Assembly: GCF_001687585.2 (NCBI RefSeq)
Contig: NZ_CP016537.2
Span: forward strand, 2,390,001-2,454,000
Direction of reading: 5' to 3'
DNA length: 64,000 nucleotides
Source of the DNA: Planococcus halocryophilus
Lineage (GTDB): Bacteria > Bacillota > Bacilli > Bacillales_A > Planococcaceae
Position 1 is the first letter of the stretch, and the number at the start of each line of letters is the position of its first letter. This document shows, piece after piece, positions 56,503 through 64,000 of this stretch. Made by a program: the position numbers and the translations under genes. The notes beneath the pieces were generated by a model that did no database searches, had not been told where the DNA came from, and saw only the letters and a program-made list of their open reading frames with translations.

Positions 56503-57177
56503 TTACCTTACTTCAACCCAACCATTTTTGATAGCAGTTACAACTGCTTGTGTACGGTCATTCACTTGCATTTTTTGTAAAATACTTGATACATGGTTTT
56601 TAACTGTTTTTTCAGAGATAAACAAAGTTTCACCAATCACTCGATTGCTTTGGCCGTCTGTTAATAACTGAAGAACTTCGCTTTCGCGCTTTGTTAAAAG
56701 ATGGTACGGGCGGCGGATTTCCGTTTGGTGGAAAGAGCCTTTATTTTCACGTTCACTCAACCGACGGAATTCCATTACTAAGTTGCGTGTAACTTTAGGG
56801 TGTAAATAAGATCCACCTTTTGCTACCACTTTAATCGCTTGAATAATAGCATCTGCATCCATTTCTTTAAGCATATAACCTAAAGCACCTGTTTTAAGCG
56901 CGTGAGTCACATACGATTCATCATCGTGAATGGACAGCATAATGACTTTTGCATCTGGAAATTGAGCAATCAATTCAGCTGTAGCTTCTACACCATTTTT
57001 TTGTGGCATATTAATATCCATCAATACCACGTCTGGTCTGTTTTCTTCATATAATTTAATGACTTCGCCACCGTCTCCACCTTCGGCAACGACTTCAAAC
57101 GAGCTTTCAAAATCTAAAATTCTTTTTACACCTTCACGGAATAGTTGGTGATCGTCAATGATTATTATTTTTGTCAT
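56503..57177 (-). CDS. degU: DegU, two-component response regulator
   Basis: A NarL-family regulator of 224 residues. The receiver domain has the acidic pair IIDDH (8-9) and phospho-acceptor Asp54 (VLMDINMP), plus Lys in the MLKEMDAD region. The C-terminal LuxR-type HTH has [36 protein letters not shown]. In Bacillales it controls exoenzymes, motility and competence. It forms an operon with degS (27-base gap). Confidence 0.97.
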   Translation of the reverse strand: MTKIIIIDDHQLFREGVKRILDFESSFEVVAEGGDGGEVIKLYEENRPDVVLMDINMPQKNGVEATAELIAQFPDAKVIMLSIHDDESYVTHALKTGALGYMLKEMDADAIIQAIKVVAKGGSYLHPKVTRNLVMEFRRLSERENKGSFHQTEIRRPYHLLTKRESEVLQLLTDGQSNRVIGETLFISEKTVKNHVSSILQKMQVNDRTQAVVTAIKNGWVEVR

Positions 57178-57204
57178 TATGTCGTCCTCCTCGAATACCC
57201 TATC

Positions 57205-58350
57205 TTACATACCCTTTTTAAAAGGTATATGAAACATTAAGATTGTTCCGTTACCAGGTGAGGAATTGATAATCAAGTTGCCTTCGACTAATTCAATCCG
57301 TTCTCTCATCCCTGTTAACCCAAAAGATTGATTTTTCACAATCCCTTGATCAAAACCTATACCATTATCTGTCACCATGATTTGCACTTGGTTCTTCAAC
57401 CATTTCATTTCTACCTTAATATCATTTGACTTACCGTGGCGGATTGCGTTTGATATCCCTTCTTGTACAAGACGAAAAATGGTCGTTTCATAATTATTCG
57501 GCAACCGTTCTTCTTTTCCGCTTGAAAGAAACTTCAATCCAACCCCTTTATTATATTCTTCAATTGTATCCATGTACTTCTTTAAAGTAGGGACTAGCCC
57601 GAGATCATCAAGTGTCATTGGGCGCAAATCATAAATGATTCTTCTCACTTCGGTAAGTGCCTGTCTAACCATTTCTTTTAATGCAGTAATTTCTTGAAAA
57701 GCAGGTTCAGGACCTTTTTCGCGATACGTTCTTTCAATCAAATCTGAACGAAGTAGAACATTTGCCATCATTTGAGCAGGTCCATCATGGATTTCTCTAG
57801 ATAAACGCTTTCTTTCTTCCTCTTGCACTTCAATGATACGGAGGCTATAATCTTGAAATGTCTTATTCTTATCGATAGCTTCGTCCACATTTTCATAATC
57901 TGAAACCAAATAACTGCTAGCGACATTTATTTGATTGACTAAGCTTTCAGCTCGTTCAATCGTCTGAAGTAAAATTTGAAGCCGACGCTGCAACTTATCC
58001 CGTCGTTGGCGACATTTTTTTTCATCATTGCGATTAACAGATAATTCTACTTGAAGATCATTTGCCTGTTCGTAAACTTGACGAACTTCGCTTTCAGTAA
58101 AAGAACTAAAAAATTGAGATACTTCCGCTAAACGCCTTCGTGCTGCACGCGTCTTTTCTTCTAAAAGATCTCCAGTTTCAATAATCGCTGAAATTTCCAC
58201 ACGGACATCTTCTAGTTCATTTTTCATCTCTTCATAACTTTGGCGACTTTCTTCACTAATGACGAAAATATCTTGTTTTGCCTGTTCCATCCCATCTAAC
58301 ATTGCATTAAAAATAGAATCAGGTATGTTCCCACCGATTTTCTTTGCCAT
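57205..58350 (-). CDS. degS: DegS, two-component sensor kinase
   Basis: A soluble cytoplasmic histidine kinase of 381 residues. The N-terminal DegS sensor part (1-170) is a long coiled coil, followed by HisKA_3 with phospho-His in RLSREIHDGPAQMMAN (about 187) and an ATP-binding domain (GISNAIRHGKSNDIKV, DNGIGFDQG, GLTGMRERIELV). It phosphorylates DegU. The site before the ATG is weak (AAGGCGGG). Confidence 0.96.
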   Translation of the reverse strand: MAKKIGGNIPDSIFNAMLDGMEQAKQDIFVISEESRQSYEEMKNELEDVRVEISAIIETGDLLEEKTRAARRRLAEVSQFFSSFTESEVRQVYEQANDLQVELSVNRNDEKKCRQRRDKLQRRLQILLQTIERAESLVNQINVASSYLVSDYENVDEAIDKNKTFQDYSLRIIEVQEEERKRLSREIHDGPAQMMANVLLRSDLIERTYREKGPEPAFQEITALKEMVRQALTEVRRIIYDLRPMTLDDLGLVPTLKKYMDTIEEYNKGVGLKFLSSGKEERLPNNYETTIFRLVQEGISNAIRHGKSNDIKVEMKWLKNQVQIMVTDNGIGFDQGIVKNQSFGLTGMRERIELVEGNLIINSSPGNGTILMFHIPFKKGM

Positions 58351-58425
58351 TTCAAACCCGCCTTAGCTATACTGACTGTGTCTAGGTATGAGCCTTGCTT
58401 CTTTATACCTTGTCGGTTGTAATAA

Positions 58426-58441
58426 GTATATCACTATATAC
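58426..58441. promoter_or_regulatory. Inverted repeat between degS and yvyE
   Basis: GTATAT-CACT-ATATAC, a 6-bp dyad in the divergent region. A possible operator; regulator unknown. Confidence 0.25.
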
Positions 58442-58505
58442 GCAAGTAAATGTTAAATATACATTACAAATTATCTGATTTCATTTTACAACAGGAGGAG
58501 TTAAA

Positions 58506-59141
58506 TTGCGAGAAAATTACACAACTGTAGGCGATTCTGGCAGTGCAGAAATACTTATCCAAAAATCTAGGTTTATTGGACATGCTGCACGGGCTGAAAC
58601 TGAACAGCAAGCCATTGAGTTTATCAATTCGATTAAACTGCTACATAAAACCGCTACCCATAATTGTTCAGCATACCTGATAGGTGAACACGACTCAATC
58701 CAAAAGGCGAATGATGACGGAGAACCTAGCGGAACTGCTGGATTTCCTATGCTCGAAGTTTTAAAAAAACAAGGTTTGAAAGATACTGTCGTTGTAGTTA
58801 CTCGCTATTACGGTGGCATTAAACTAGGTAGTGGTGGACTGATACGAGCTTATGGAAAAGCCGTTTCAGCTGCTCTTACAGCCGCTGGAGTTGTGGATAG
58901 ACGATTACACTTTTTAATGAAAACCTCTATTGATTACACGTGGCTTGGAAAGCTTGAGAATGAAATACGCCAATCACCGTTTCCACTAGATCACCTAGAA
59001 TATACTGAGGGTGTAGACCTGTATATTTATGTTCCCATTGAAAAAAAGATGGAATTTATCGATTGGATAAATGGACTGACAAACGGACAGGCTCATATTA
59101 GTACTGTGGACAGTCAGTTTCTTGAATTCGATCTCCTTTAA
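58506..59141 (+). CDS. yvyE: YvyE, YigZ/IMPACT family protein
   Basis: A protein of 211 residues. The UPF0029/IMPACT N-terminal domain is visible in SRFIGHAARAETEQQAIEFI, KTATHNCSAYLIGE and NDDGEPSGTAGFPMLEVL, and RYYGGIKLGSGGLIRAYGKAV is the family signature. It is probably a nucleic-acid or ribosome-associated factor; function uncertain. TTG 58506 is the start, with AGGAGGAG 6 bases before. It diverges from degS as in B. subtilis. Confidence 0.92.
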   Translation: MRENYTTVGDSGSAEILIQKSRFIGHAARAETEQQAIEFINSIKLLHKTATHNCSAYLIGEHDSIQKANDDGEPSGTAGFPMLEVLKKQGLKDTVVVVTRYYGGIKLGSGGLIRAYGKAVSAALTAAGVVDRRLHFLMKTSIDYTWLGKLENEIRQSPFPLDHLEYTEGVDLYIYVPIEKKMEFIDWINGLTNGQAHISTVDSQFLEFDLL

Positions 59142-59151
59142 ATTCTTTTCA

Positions 59152-59180
59152 TTTACGCATGCGAAGAATCACTGTATAAT
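59152..59180 (+). promoter_or_regulatory. Predicted sigma-A promoter of tagV
   Basis: TTTACG (59152-59157), a 17-bp spacer and TATAAT (59175-59180), with a 133-base leader before the gene. Confidence 0.65.
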
Positions 59181-59313
59181 ATCAAAAGAATAGAAAAATG
59201 AAATATTTTCACTACCCAAATTTTATACAAACACACGTAGTATTCATCATTAAGATTGGATTAATCCGAACTAATTACTCGGTTGGCCCATAACCGATAG
59301 AGGAGCAACTTAC

Positions 59314-60351
59314 ATGAACCGAAAATATTATCGGAAAACCAAAAATAACAAAAAGCGGACCATTCTTGTAATAATTGCTACTTTAGCCGTTTCCTTACTT
59401 ATTTGTGTATCAGCATATGGAATATACTTAATTAAGAAAGCCGAAACAGCTGTAGATACGGCTTTTGAACCCGCGGGCAATATAAATGAGGATATCGAAC
59501 CGCTTACTGACAATATTTCCATTCTATTTATAGGCGTGGATGATAGTGAAGAACGAAATCAAAGTAATAACAATATCCGTTCCGATGCACTGGTTCTCGC
59601 TACTTTAAACAATGAAGATAAATCGATTAAACTCGTGAGCATCCCGCGTGACACATACACCTTTATCCCTGACAGCGGAAGAGAAGATAAAATCACTCAC
59701 GCCTATTCATATAACGGACCGAGTTCAACTATCGAAAGTGTGGAAAATTTATTAGAAGTTCCAGTCGATTATTACCTTCGTATGAATTTTGATGCATTTA
59801 TCGAAGTGATTGACGCTCTCGGAGGCATTAAGGTCGAGGTACCTTATGATATTATCGAACAAGATGAAAATGATTCACAAAATGCCATTGAATTAAAAGA
59901 AGGAATCCAATTCCTTAACGGTAGTGAAGCTCTTGCACTTGCAAGAACTCGTCATTACGATAATGATATCGAACGCGGAAAACGCCAACAGATGATATTA
60001 GAATCAATCATGAATAGAGCGGTATCAGCGGATTCTATCACCAAGTATGGAGACGTATTTGAAGCAGTCGGAGATAATATGAAAACAGATCTAACTTTCA
60101 AAAACATAAGTTCATTGTTTGAATACGCCAAAAACGGTAAACCAGATGTCGAAACAATCACTCTTGATGGGTATGATGATATGTCTACCGGAATTTATTA
60201 CTGGAAACTTAAAGAAGAATCGTTAACAGAAACCCAAGATATTTTACAAAGTCATCTTGGATTAAAAACTGACACATCTAATTTGACCCAAATAGAATCA
60301 AACTCAGAGGTTGCTGACTTCCAAACTGAAGACAACAAAACACCACAGTAA
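59314..60351 (+). CDS. tagV: LCP (LytR-CpsA-Psr) family protein, TagV-like
   Basis: A type II membrane protein of 345 residues. A basic cytoplasmic N-terminus is followed by one helix (TILVIIATLAVSLLICVSAYGIYLI), then the extracellular LCP domain. Conserved features are RSDALVLATLN, SIPRDTY (Arg/Asp for the polyprenyl pyrophosphate), INGLxxYLRMNFDAF-like YYLRMNFDAFIEVIDALGG and ALARTRHYDND. LCP enzymes attach teichoic acid or other glycopolymers to peptidoglycan. It converges on tagO. Which of the three LCP paralogues it is rests on gene position (yvyE-yvhJ-tagO). Confidence 0.9.
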   Translation: MNRKYYRKTKNNKKRTILVIIATLAVSLLICVSAYGIYLIKKAETAVDTAFEPAGNINEDIEPLTDNISILFIGVDDSEERNQSNNNIRSDALVLATLNNEDKSIKLVSIPRDTYTFIPDSGREDKITHAYSYNGPSSTIESVENLLEVPVDYYLRMNFDAFIEVIDALGGIKVEVPYDIIEQDENDSQNAIELKEGIQFLNGSEALALARTRHYDNDIERGKRQQMILESIMNRAVSADSITKYGDVFEAVGDNMKTDLTFKNISSLFEYAKNGKPDVETITLDGYDDMSTGIYYWKLKEESLTETQDILQSHLGLKTDTSNLTQIESNSEVADFQTEDNKTPQ

Positions 60352-60368
60352 AAAACTGTGGTGTTTTT
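60337..60368 (+). terminator. Terminator of tagV
   Basis: AAAACACCACAGT and ACTGTGGTGTTTT form a 13-bp stem with an AAAAA loop and a T run. The stop codon lies at the loop. Confidence 0.92.
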
Positions 60369-60417
60369 TTCTAACTAAAATACTTCTTATATAAAATTTG
60401 ATTCTATTCTCTATCAA

Positions 60418-60459
60418 AAAAGAGTGAGTTTGAAGCGTATGCTTCAAACTCACTCTTTT
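60418..60459 (-). terminator. Terminator of tagO
   Basis: AAAAGAGTGAGTTTGAAGC and its complement form a 19-bp perfect stem with a GTAT loop. It overlaps the tagO stop. Confidence 0.93.
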
Positions 60460-61535
60460 CACTTACCAATTAGTCGAACTAGATTTAACAATGGACGGTA
60501 ATTCTTCCCTGCCAATCCGACTACTTCTACAAAAAGTTCAATTGCTAGTAACATTACGCTAATTAGCAATATGCCTCCCCATAAAGTCGATTGAGAGAAT
60601 AAAAGAGCTGCCAATCCGAACAAAGCTGCAATTCCGTAAATGATTAACACCGTCTGACTATGTGAAAAACCAATGTTCAACAAGCAATGATGCAAATGAG
60701 ATTTATCGGCTTCTGAAATCGATTTTTTCTCACGAACACGACGAACAATTGCGAAAAATGTATCTGAAATTGGCACACCTAGTATAATAATTGGGATAAT
60801 TAACGCTACAACTGTAACGTTTTTGAAGCCCATTAATGCCAAGACCGAAATCATGAACCCTAAAAACAATGCACCTGTATCTCCCATGAAAATTTTGGCG
60901 GGGTGAAAATTATAAACTAAAAATCCTGATGTGCTAGCTGCTAATAGCGCCGCCATTGACATAACATACACATCGCCCATAATAAATGCCATAGCTGCTA
61001 ACGTTAGCAAAGCAACTGTTGATACCCCAGCTGCCAACCCATCAAGACCATCAATTAAGTTGATGGCATTGGTAATTCCAACTATCCATAAAATCGTCAA
61101 TGGAATACTAAAATAGCCGAAATCCAAGACGCCTCCAAAAGGTAAGTTAATAAAGGAAATTTCGAGGCCACCACCAACGACAACAATTCCCGCAGCTACG
61201 AGCTGCCCAATTAATTTCGCTTTGGCACTGATTTCATACATATCATCTAGTACACCTGTAATAATAATTAATAGAGCACCTAAAATAATCGCTGTTTCAA
61301 TCGGTATAAATGAAGCTTCAATAGCATTCGAAATTGGATCTTGAGGTTTTAATATGAAATATGCGATTAAAAATGACCCAAAAATGGCCAATCCGCCTAA
61401 ACGCGGCATAATTCTCGCATGAACTTTTCGATAATTTGGTCGGTCGACTGCACCTACGCGAAAGGCAATGCGTTTAACAACCGGTGTTAGCACAATCGAA
61501 GCTATAAATGCCAAGACCATCATGAGGTATAGCAT
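60459..61535 (-). CDS. tagO: TagO, undecaprenyl-phosphate GlcNAc-1-phosphate transferase
   Basis: It makes the first lipid-linked intermediate of wall teichoic acid and other glycopolymers by moving GlcNAc-1-phosphate to undecaprenyl phosphate. It has 358 residues with about ten to eleven helices. The catalytic acidic motifs are GVLDDMYEIS, NLIDGLDGLAAG, FMGDTGALFLG. The His-rich loop SHLHHCLL and the NYRKVHxxxxPRLGG start (PNYRKVHARIMPRLGG) are present. AAGGAGGG precedes the ATG. Confidence 0.96.
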   Translation of the reverse strand: MLYLMMVLAFIASIVLTPVVKRIAFRVGAVDRPNYRKVHARIMPRLGGLAIFGSFLIAYFILKPQDPISNAIEASFIPIETAIILGALLIIITGVLDDMYEISAKAKLIGQLVAAGIVVVGGGLEISFINLPFGGVLDFGYFSIPLTILWIVGITNAINLIDGLDGLAAGVSTVALLTLAAMAFIMGDVYVMSMAALLAASTSGFLVYNFHPAKIFMGDTGALFLGFMISVLALMGFKNVTVVALIIPIIILGVPISDTFFAIVRRVREKKSISEADKSHLHHCLLNIGFSHSQTVLIIYGIAALFGLAALLFSQSTLWGGILLISVMLLAIELFVEVVGLAGKNYRPLLNLVRLIGK

Positions 61536-61871
61536 GTCTTCCCTCCTTAAAATAACTTTTACACATACTTATTCATTGATATTATAGCATGACTGCACAA
61601 GAAATAAAGAAAAACCTGCTTATACACTATGTTTTCCTTTGGGTTTTCTAAATATAAGACGTTCATCTACTTTATAAAGTTTCTACCCTTTTACCTTTTT
61701 CTTAAACTAATTTACTCCTTACTCTATTAAAAAAGCGCACTCCTAAGAATTTAACTTTAAAAGTGCAAAAAAGTAATATTACCTACTGATAACTCTTAAA
61801 AATAAGTATTTTTAATTACTTTTAGGTAAAAATGTGATATATTAAATAGACTATAATATTAATTTCATTAT
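61536..61871. other. Intergenic region with tagO promoter
   Basis: AT-rich, 336 bp, no ORF. On the minus strand an extended -10 (TGCTATAAT, 61581-61589) is 46 bases before the tagO start, with a weak -35. On the + strand a TATAAT (61852-61857) precedes the next gene without a good -35. A 7-bp inverted pair TTACCTA (61779) and TAGGTAA (61823) and a 10-bp palindrome GTAATATTAC (61773) lie before it and could be control sites. Confidence 0.45.
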
Positions 61872-61892
61872 TTGATAAGGAGTGTAAGCCAA

Positions 61893-62186
61893 ATGGATGA
61901 GACGCTTCAAAACTACTCACTGAAAAAGGTGTGGACACCTTGGGATGAAGCTGCTGTATTGAAAATGGATTATCAATCCCGCGCAGATCTTGCGAAAACA
62001 ATTACCTGTGAAGGATTACTTGTTGACTTGTCTATGGATCAGCATGCTGAAGTAAGATCAGGTGTTGCTACAAACATTCATACTCCTCTTTGTACTTTAA
62101 CAAGGTTAAGCAATGAAGATTTATGTATTACAGTAAAAAGTTCCGCAAAACAAACTTTAATCAGCCTTCAATTAACATCAAAATAA
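61893..62186 (+). CDS. Small protein with LRV/HEAT-like repeat
   Basis: A protein of 97 residues with no close relative I recognise. The middle (MDQHAEVRSGVATNIHTP, then LTRLSNEDLCITVKSSA) fits the pattern of leucine-rich-variant or HEAT-like repeats, in which D-x-x-x-V-R-x-x-V-A-x-N-x-x-T-P is followed by L-x-x-L-x-x-D. That suggests a short protein-binding solenoid; at least one and a half repeats are visible. Start is ATG 61893, as AAGGAGTG lies inside the longer frame. It is followed by the csbD-like gene, which has its own promoter. Confidence 0.65.
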   Translation: MDETLQNYSLKKVWTPWDEAAVLKMDYQSRADLAKTITCEGLLVDLSMDQHAEVRSGVATNIHTPLCTLTRLSNEDLCITVKSSAKQTLISLQLTSK

Positions 62187-62195
62187 ACTTTTGAT

Positions 62196-62221
62196 GTTTA
62201 GTTACTACTTTAGATGGCTAT
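62196..62221 (+). promoter_or_regulatory. Sigma-B-like promoter of csbD
   Basis: GTTTAG, a 14-bp spacer and GGCTAT; one mismatch in each element to GTTTWW and GGGWAW. CsbD is a sigma-B protein in B. subtilis. Confidence 0.6.
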
Positions 62222-62258
62222 TGTATTAACAACAAAAAATTTGAAGGAGGAATCATTA

Positions 62259-62444
62259 ATGAGTGATAATAACGGCTTTTCAGACAAACTAAAAGGTGCT
62301 GTGAACAAAGGCAAAGGCGAGATTAAAGACCAAGTTGGAAACGCTACGAATGATACCGATAAGCAAGTTGAGGGTAAAATGGATAAAGCAAAAGGCCATG
62401 TCCAAGATAAAATTGGAGATTTCAAAAACAAGAATGAAAAATGA
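62259..62444 (+). CDS. csbD: CsbD family stress protein
   Basis: A highly charged protein of 61 residues, rich in Lys, Asp and Gly. The CsbD pattern is KLKGAVNKGKGEIKDQVGNATNDTD, repeated as KMDKAKGHVQDKIGDFK. Such proteins are strongly induced by general stress; their action is unknown. ATG 62259 has GAAGGAGG 8 bases before. The longer frame from 62214 has no site. Confidence 0.9.
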   Translation: MSDNNGFSDKLKGAVNKGKGEIKDQVGNATNDTDKQVEGKMDKAKGHVQDKIGDFKNKNEK

Positions 62445-62445
62445 T

Positions 62446-62473
62446 AAAAGCCCAGCTAGAAAGCTGGGCTTTT
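62446..62473 (+). terminator. Terminator of csbD
   Basis: AAAAGCCCAGCT and AGCTGGGCTTTT form a 12-bp stem with an AGAA loop. Confidence 0.93.
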
Positions 62474-62511
62474 ATTTATGTTTTTTAAAGTTTTCAAATA
62501 TTAAATCACTC

Positions 62512-62520
62512 TGTTATAAT
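62512..62520 (+). promoter_or_regulatory. Extended -10 promoter of brnQ
   Basis: TGTTATAAT, an extended -10, with TTTTCA 18 bp upstream of TATAAT as a fair -35. The brnQ start is about 37 bases on. Confidence 0.6.
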
Positions 62521-62557
62521 AAGTATCCGTATATACAAGTTATTTACGGAGGAGCTT

Positions 62558-63886
62558 ATGATGGAAAAGAATGCGCTTACAAAAATAGATACTTTAACTT
62601 TAGGACTTATGCTTTTTGCCCTGTTTCTAGGTGCTGGGAATATCATCTTTCCCCCTTATTTAGGACAACTTGCCGGTGACCAATTAATCTTAGCCATCTT
62701 TGGCTTTTTATTAACTGGCGTCGGGCTCCCTTTACTTGGTATTTTAGCAATCGCTAAAGCAGGTGGAGATTTACAGTCGATTGCAGGACGTGTCCATCCC
62801 GTTTTCGGAATCGTTTTCACATTAATTGTTTATTTAGCAATTGGTCCTTTCTTTGGGATTCCACGTACAGCAACCGTGGCATTCGAAATTGGGGCTGCTC
62901 CTTTTTTGCCATCTACCCTGACTGAATCTTTTTGGCCATTAACAATTTTCACACTAGCTTTCTTTACAATTACTGTTTTGTTTGCGATGAATCCTACAAA
63001 ACTTGTTGATAGAATCGGTAAAATTTTAACTCCCCTATTAATAGCGGTTATTGGCATGCTAGCGATAAAAAGCTTTATCAACCCCATGGGCTCTATAAAT
63101 TCACCTGTTGGAAATTATGACACTGAAGCATTTTTCGAAAGTTTTTTACAAGGCTATCTAACTATGGATGCCATTGCTGCTTTAGTGTTTGGAATCGTTA
63201 TCATCCAGTCAATTCGAAGTAAAGGCGTTACAGATACCCGAGTTATTTTAAAGACTACGGCATATGCTGGATTTATTGCAGCTATTGGGTTGTCTACTGT
63301 TTACTTATCTTTAAGTTATATTGGAGCTACGAGTGTCGAAGCTATCGGCTTACAAGATAACGGTGGTATTATCATCGCTATGGCTTCCCGAGTACTTTAT
63401 GGTGAAATCGGAGGAATCATTTTATCTGTAGCAATTACCTTTGCCTGTTTGACTACGTCTATTGGACTGGTATCTGCTACCGCCCAGTTTTCGTTTAAAA
63501 TTTTCCCTAAGATTTCTTATATGAGTTATGTTTTGTTTTTTGCGATTTTCTCCGCGTTTATAGCAAACATTGGGTTAACTCAATTAATTGCAATCTCTCT
63601 ACCAGTATTGCTCGCTATTTATCCAATCGCTATAGTTTTAGTGATTTTATCATTTTTTGATCGTATTTTTTATCGAAAACCTTTTGTCTATATACTCGCG
63701 TTATCTACAACGGCAGTTATTAGCATATTCGATGCTTTACGCTCATCAGGTATCTCTTTTGAGCAACTAGATTCCATCTTCCATCTTCTTCCGCTTTTTG
63801 AACAAGGAATTGGTTGGGTTTTACCATCTACAATTGCCACGTTAATAGGAATTCTTATCGCTCGAACTGCACACAAGAATAACTAA
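62558..63886 (+). CDS. brnQ: BrnQ, branched-chain amino acid:cation symporter
   Basis: A carrier of 442 residues with about twelve helices that imports leucine, isoleucine and valine. The N-terminal signature LMLFALFLGAGNIIFPPYLGQLAG is clear, as are ATVAFEIGAAPFLP and LVSATAQFSFKIFPKISY. GGAGGAGCTT precedes two adjacent ATGs (62558 and 62561). The window also encodes the opposite activity, the AzlCD exporter. A perfect CodY box is not visible in its leader. Confidence 0.95.
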   Translation: MMEKNALTKIDTLTLGLMLFALFLGAGNIIFPPYLGQLAGDQLILAIFGFLLTGVGLPLLGILAIAKAGGDLQSIAGRVHPVFGIVFTLIVYLAIGPFFGIPRTATVAFEIGAAPFLPSTLTESFWPLTIFTLAFFTITVLFAMNPTKLVDRIGKILTPLLIAVIGMLAIKSFINPMGSINSPVGNYDTEAFFESFLQGYLTMDAIAALVFGIVIIQSIRSKGVTDTRVILKTTAYAGFIAAIGLSTVYLSLSYIGATSVEAIGLQDNGGIIIAMASRVLYGEIGGIILSVAITFACLTTSIGLVSATAQFSFKIFPKISYMSYVLFFAIFSAFIANIGLTQLIAISLPVLLAIYPIAIVLVILSFFDRIFYRKPFVYILALSTTAVISIFDALRSSGISFEQLDSIFHLLPLFEQGIGWVLPSTIATLIGILIARTAHKNN

Positions 63887-63921
63887 AAAAGCGTTCCCGA
63901 AACATTTCGGGAACGCTTTTT
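63885..63921. terminator. Bidirectional terminator after brnQ
   Basis: AAAAAAGCGTTCCCGAAA and its complement form a stem of about 17 bp with a CA centre and T/A runs on both sides. Confidence 0.92.
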
Positions 63922-63926
63922 ATTAT

Positions 63927-64000
63927 TTAGAATAGTCTGGGTGTCGGCGGAGTCGTATTATCGGAATCTCTTTTATGTTGTATATCACGGTGTTCATCAG
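63927..64000 (-). CDS. Possible 3' end of a minus-strand gene cut by the window edge
   Basis: Two minus-strand frames are open to the right edge. The better reads DEHRDIQHKRDSDNTTPPTPRLF and stops at 63927, a hydrophilic tail just before the shared terminator. The other ends in RRHPDYSK at 63923. The A/T symmetry of the terminator suggests a converging gene, but the fragment is too short to identify. Confidence 0.3.
   Translation of the reverse strand, partial: DEHRDIQHKRDSDNTTPPTPRLF

Overview
The window looks like a chromosomal segment of a low-GC Gram-positive bacterium of the family Planococcaceae, most likely a low-GC Planococcus or a close relative. This is inferred from protein similarity that I recall, the AT-rich composition, consistent AGGAGG-type ribosome binding sites and gene order. 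It is almost entirely core genome. I see no phage, insertion sequence, CRISPR array, rRNA or tRNA gene. Gene order follows two Bacillus subtilis neighbourhoods.

Block 1 (1-38 kb) matches the spx-opp-trpS-app-fabHF, yit, yis and addAB regions. It holds mecA (frameshifted, cut by the left edge), spx, a secreted DUF4015 protein and a complete oppABCDF operon. Then come a DUF3899 protein, T-box-controlled trpS, and a second complete peptide transporter (appDFBC plus a binding protein). The block continues with fabH-fabF under a FapR operator, yjzD, and a clpB without an N-domain behind a CtsR operator. It ends with the yitW/yitV/yitU/DegV/CoA-disulfide-reductase group, a membrane-anchored amylase-like protein that appears to have lost its active site, yisL, yisK, a DUF418 protein, addBA and a TVP38-type membrane protein.

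Block 2 (38-64 kb) starts with azlCD. It then matches the csbA-minJ-ftsXE-cccB-yvjA-prfB-secA-hpf-comF-degV-degSU-yvyE-tagV-tagO region. A Cys/Met-metabolism PLP enzyme and a TlpA-like thioredoxin sit between minJ and ftsX, where B. subtilis has ctpB. prfB keeps its programmed +1 frameshift. comFA carries a single-base frameshift before helicase motif VI. A roughly 0.5-kb spacer upstream of degU holds two inverted copies of a GC-rich structured repeat between 23-bp direct repeats. The window ends with a small LRV/HEAT-like protein, a csbD-family stress gene with a sigma-B-like promoter, and brnQ.

Recognisable regulatory sites link the genes to nutrient and stress control. They are CodY (oppA leader), T-box (trpS), FapR (fabHF), CtsR (clpB), a LexA-like box (addBA), and sigma-B-like promoters (hpf, a divergent short-chain dehydrogenase, csbD). 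I found no wholly new multi-gene system. The best leads are the degenerate GH13 protein, the two frameshifts in competence-linked genes, the LexA-like site at addBA and the repeat island near 56 kb.
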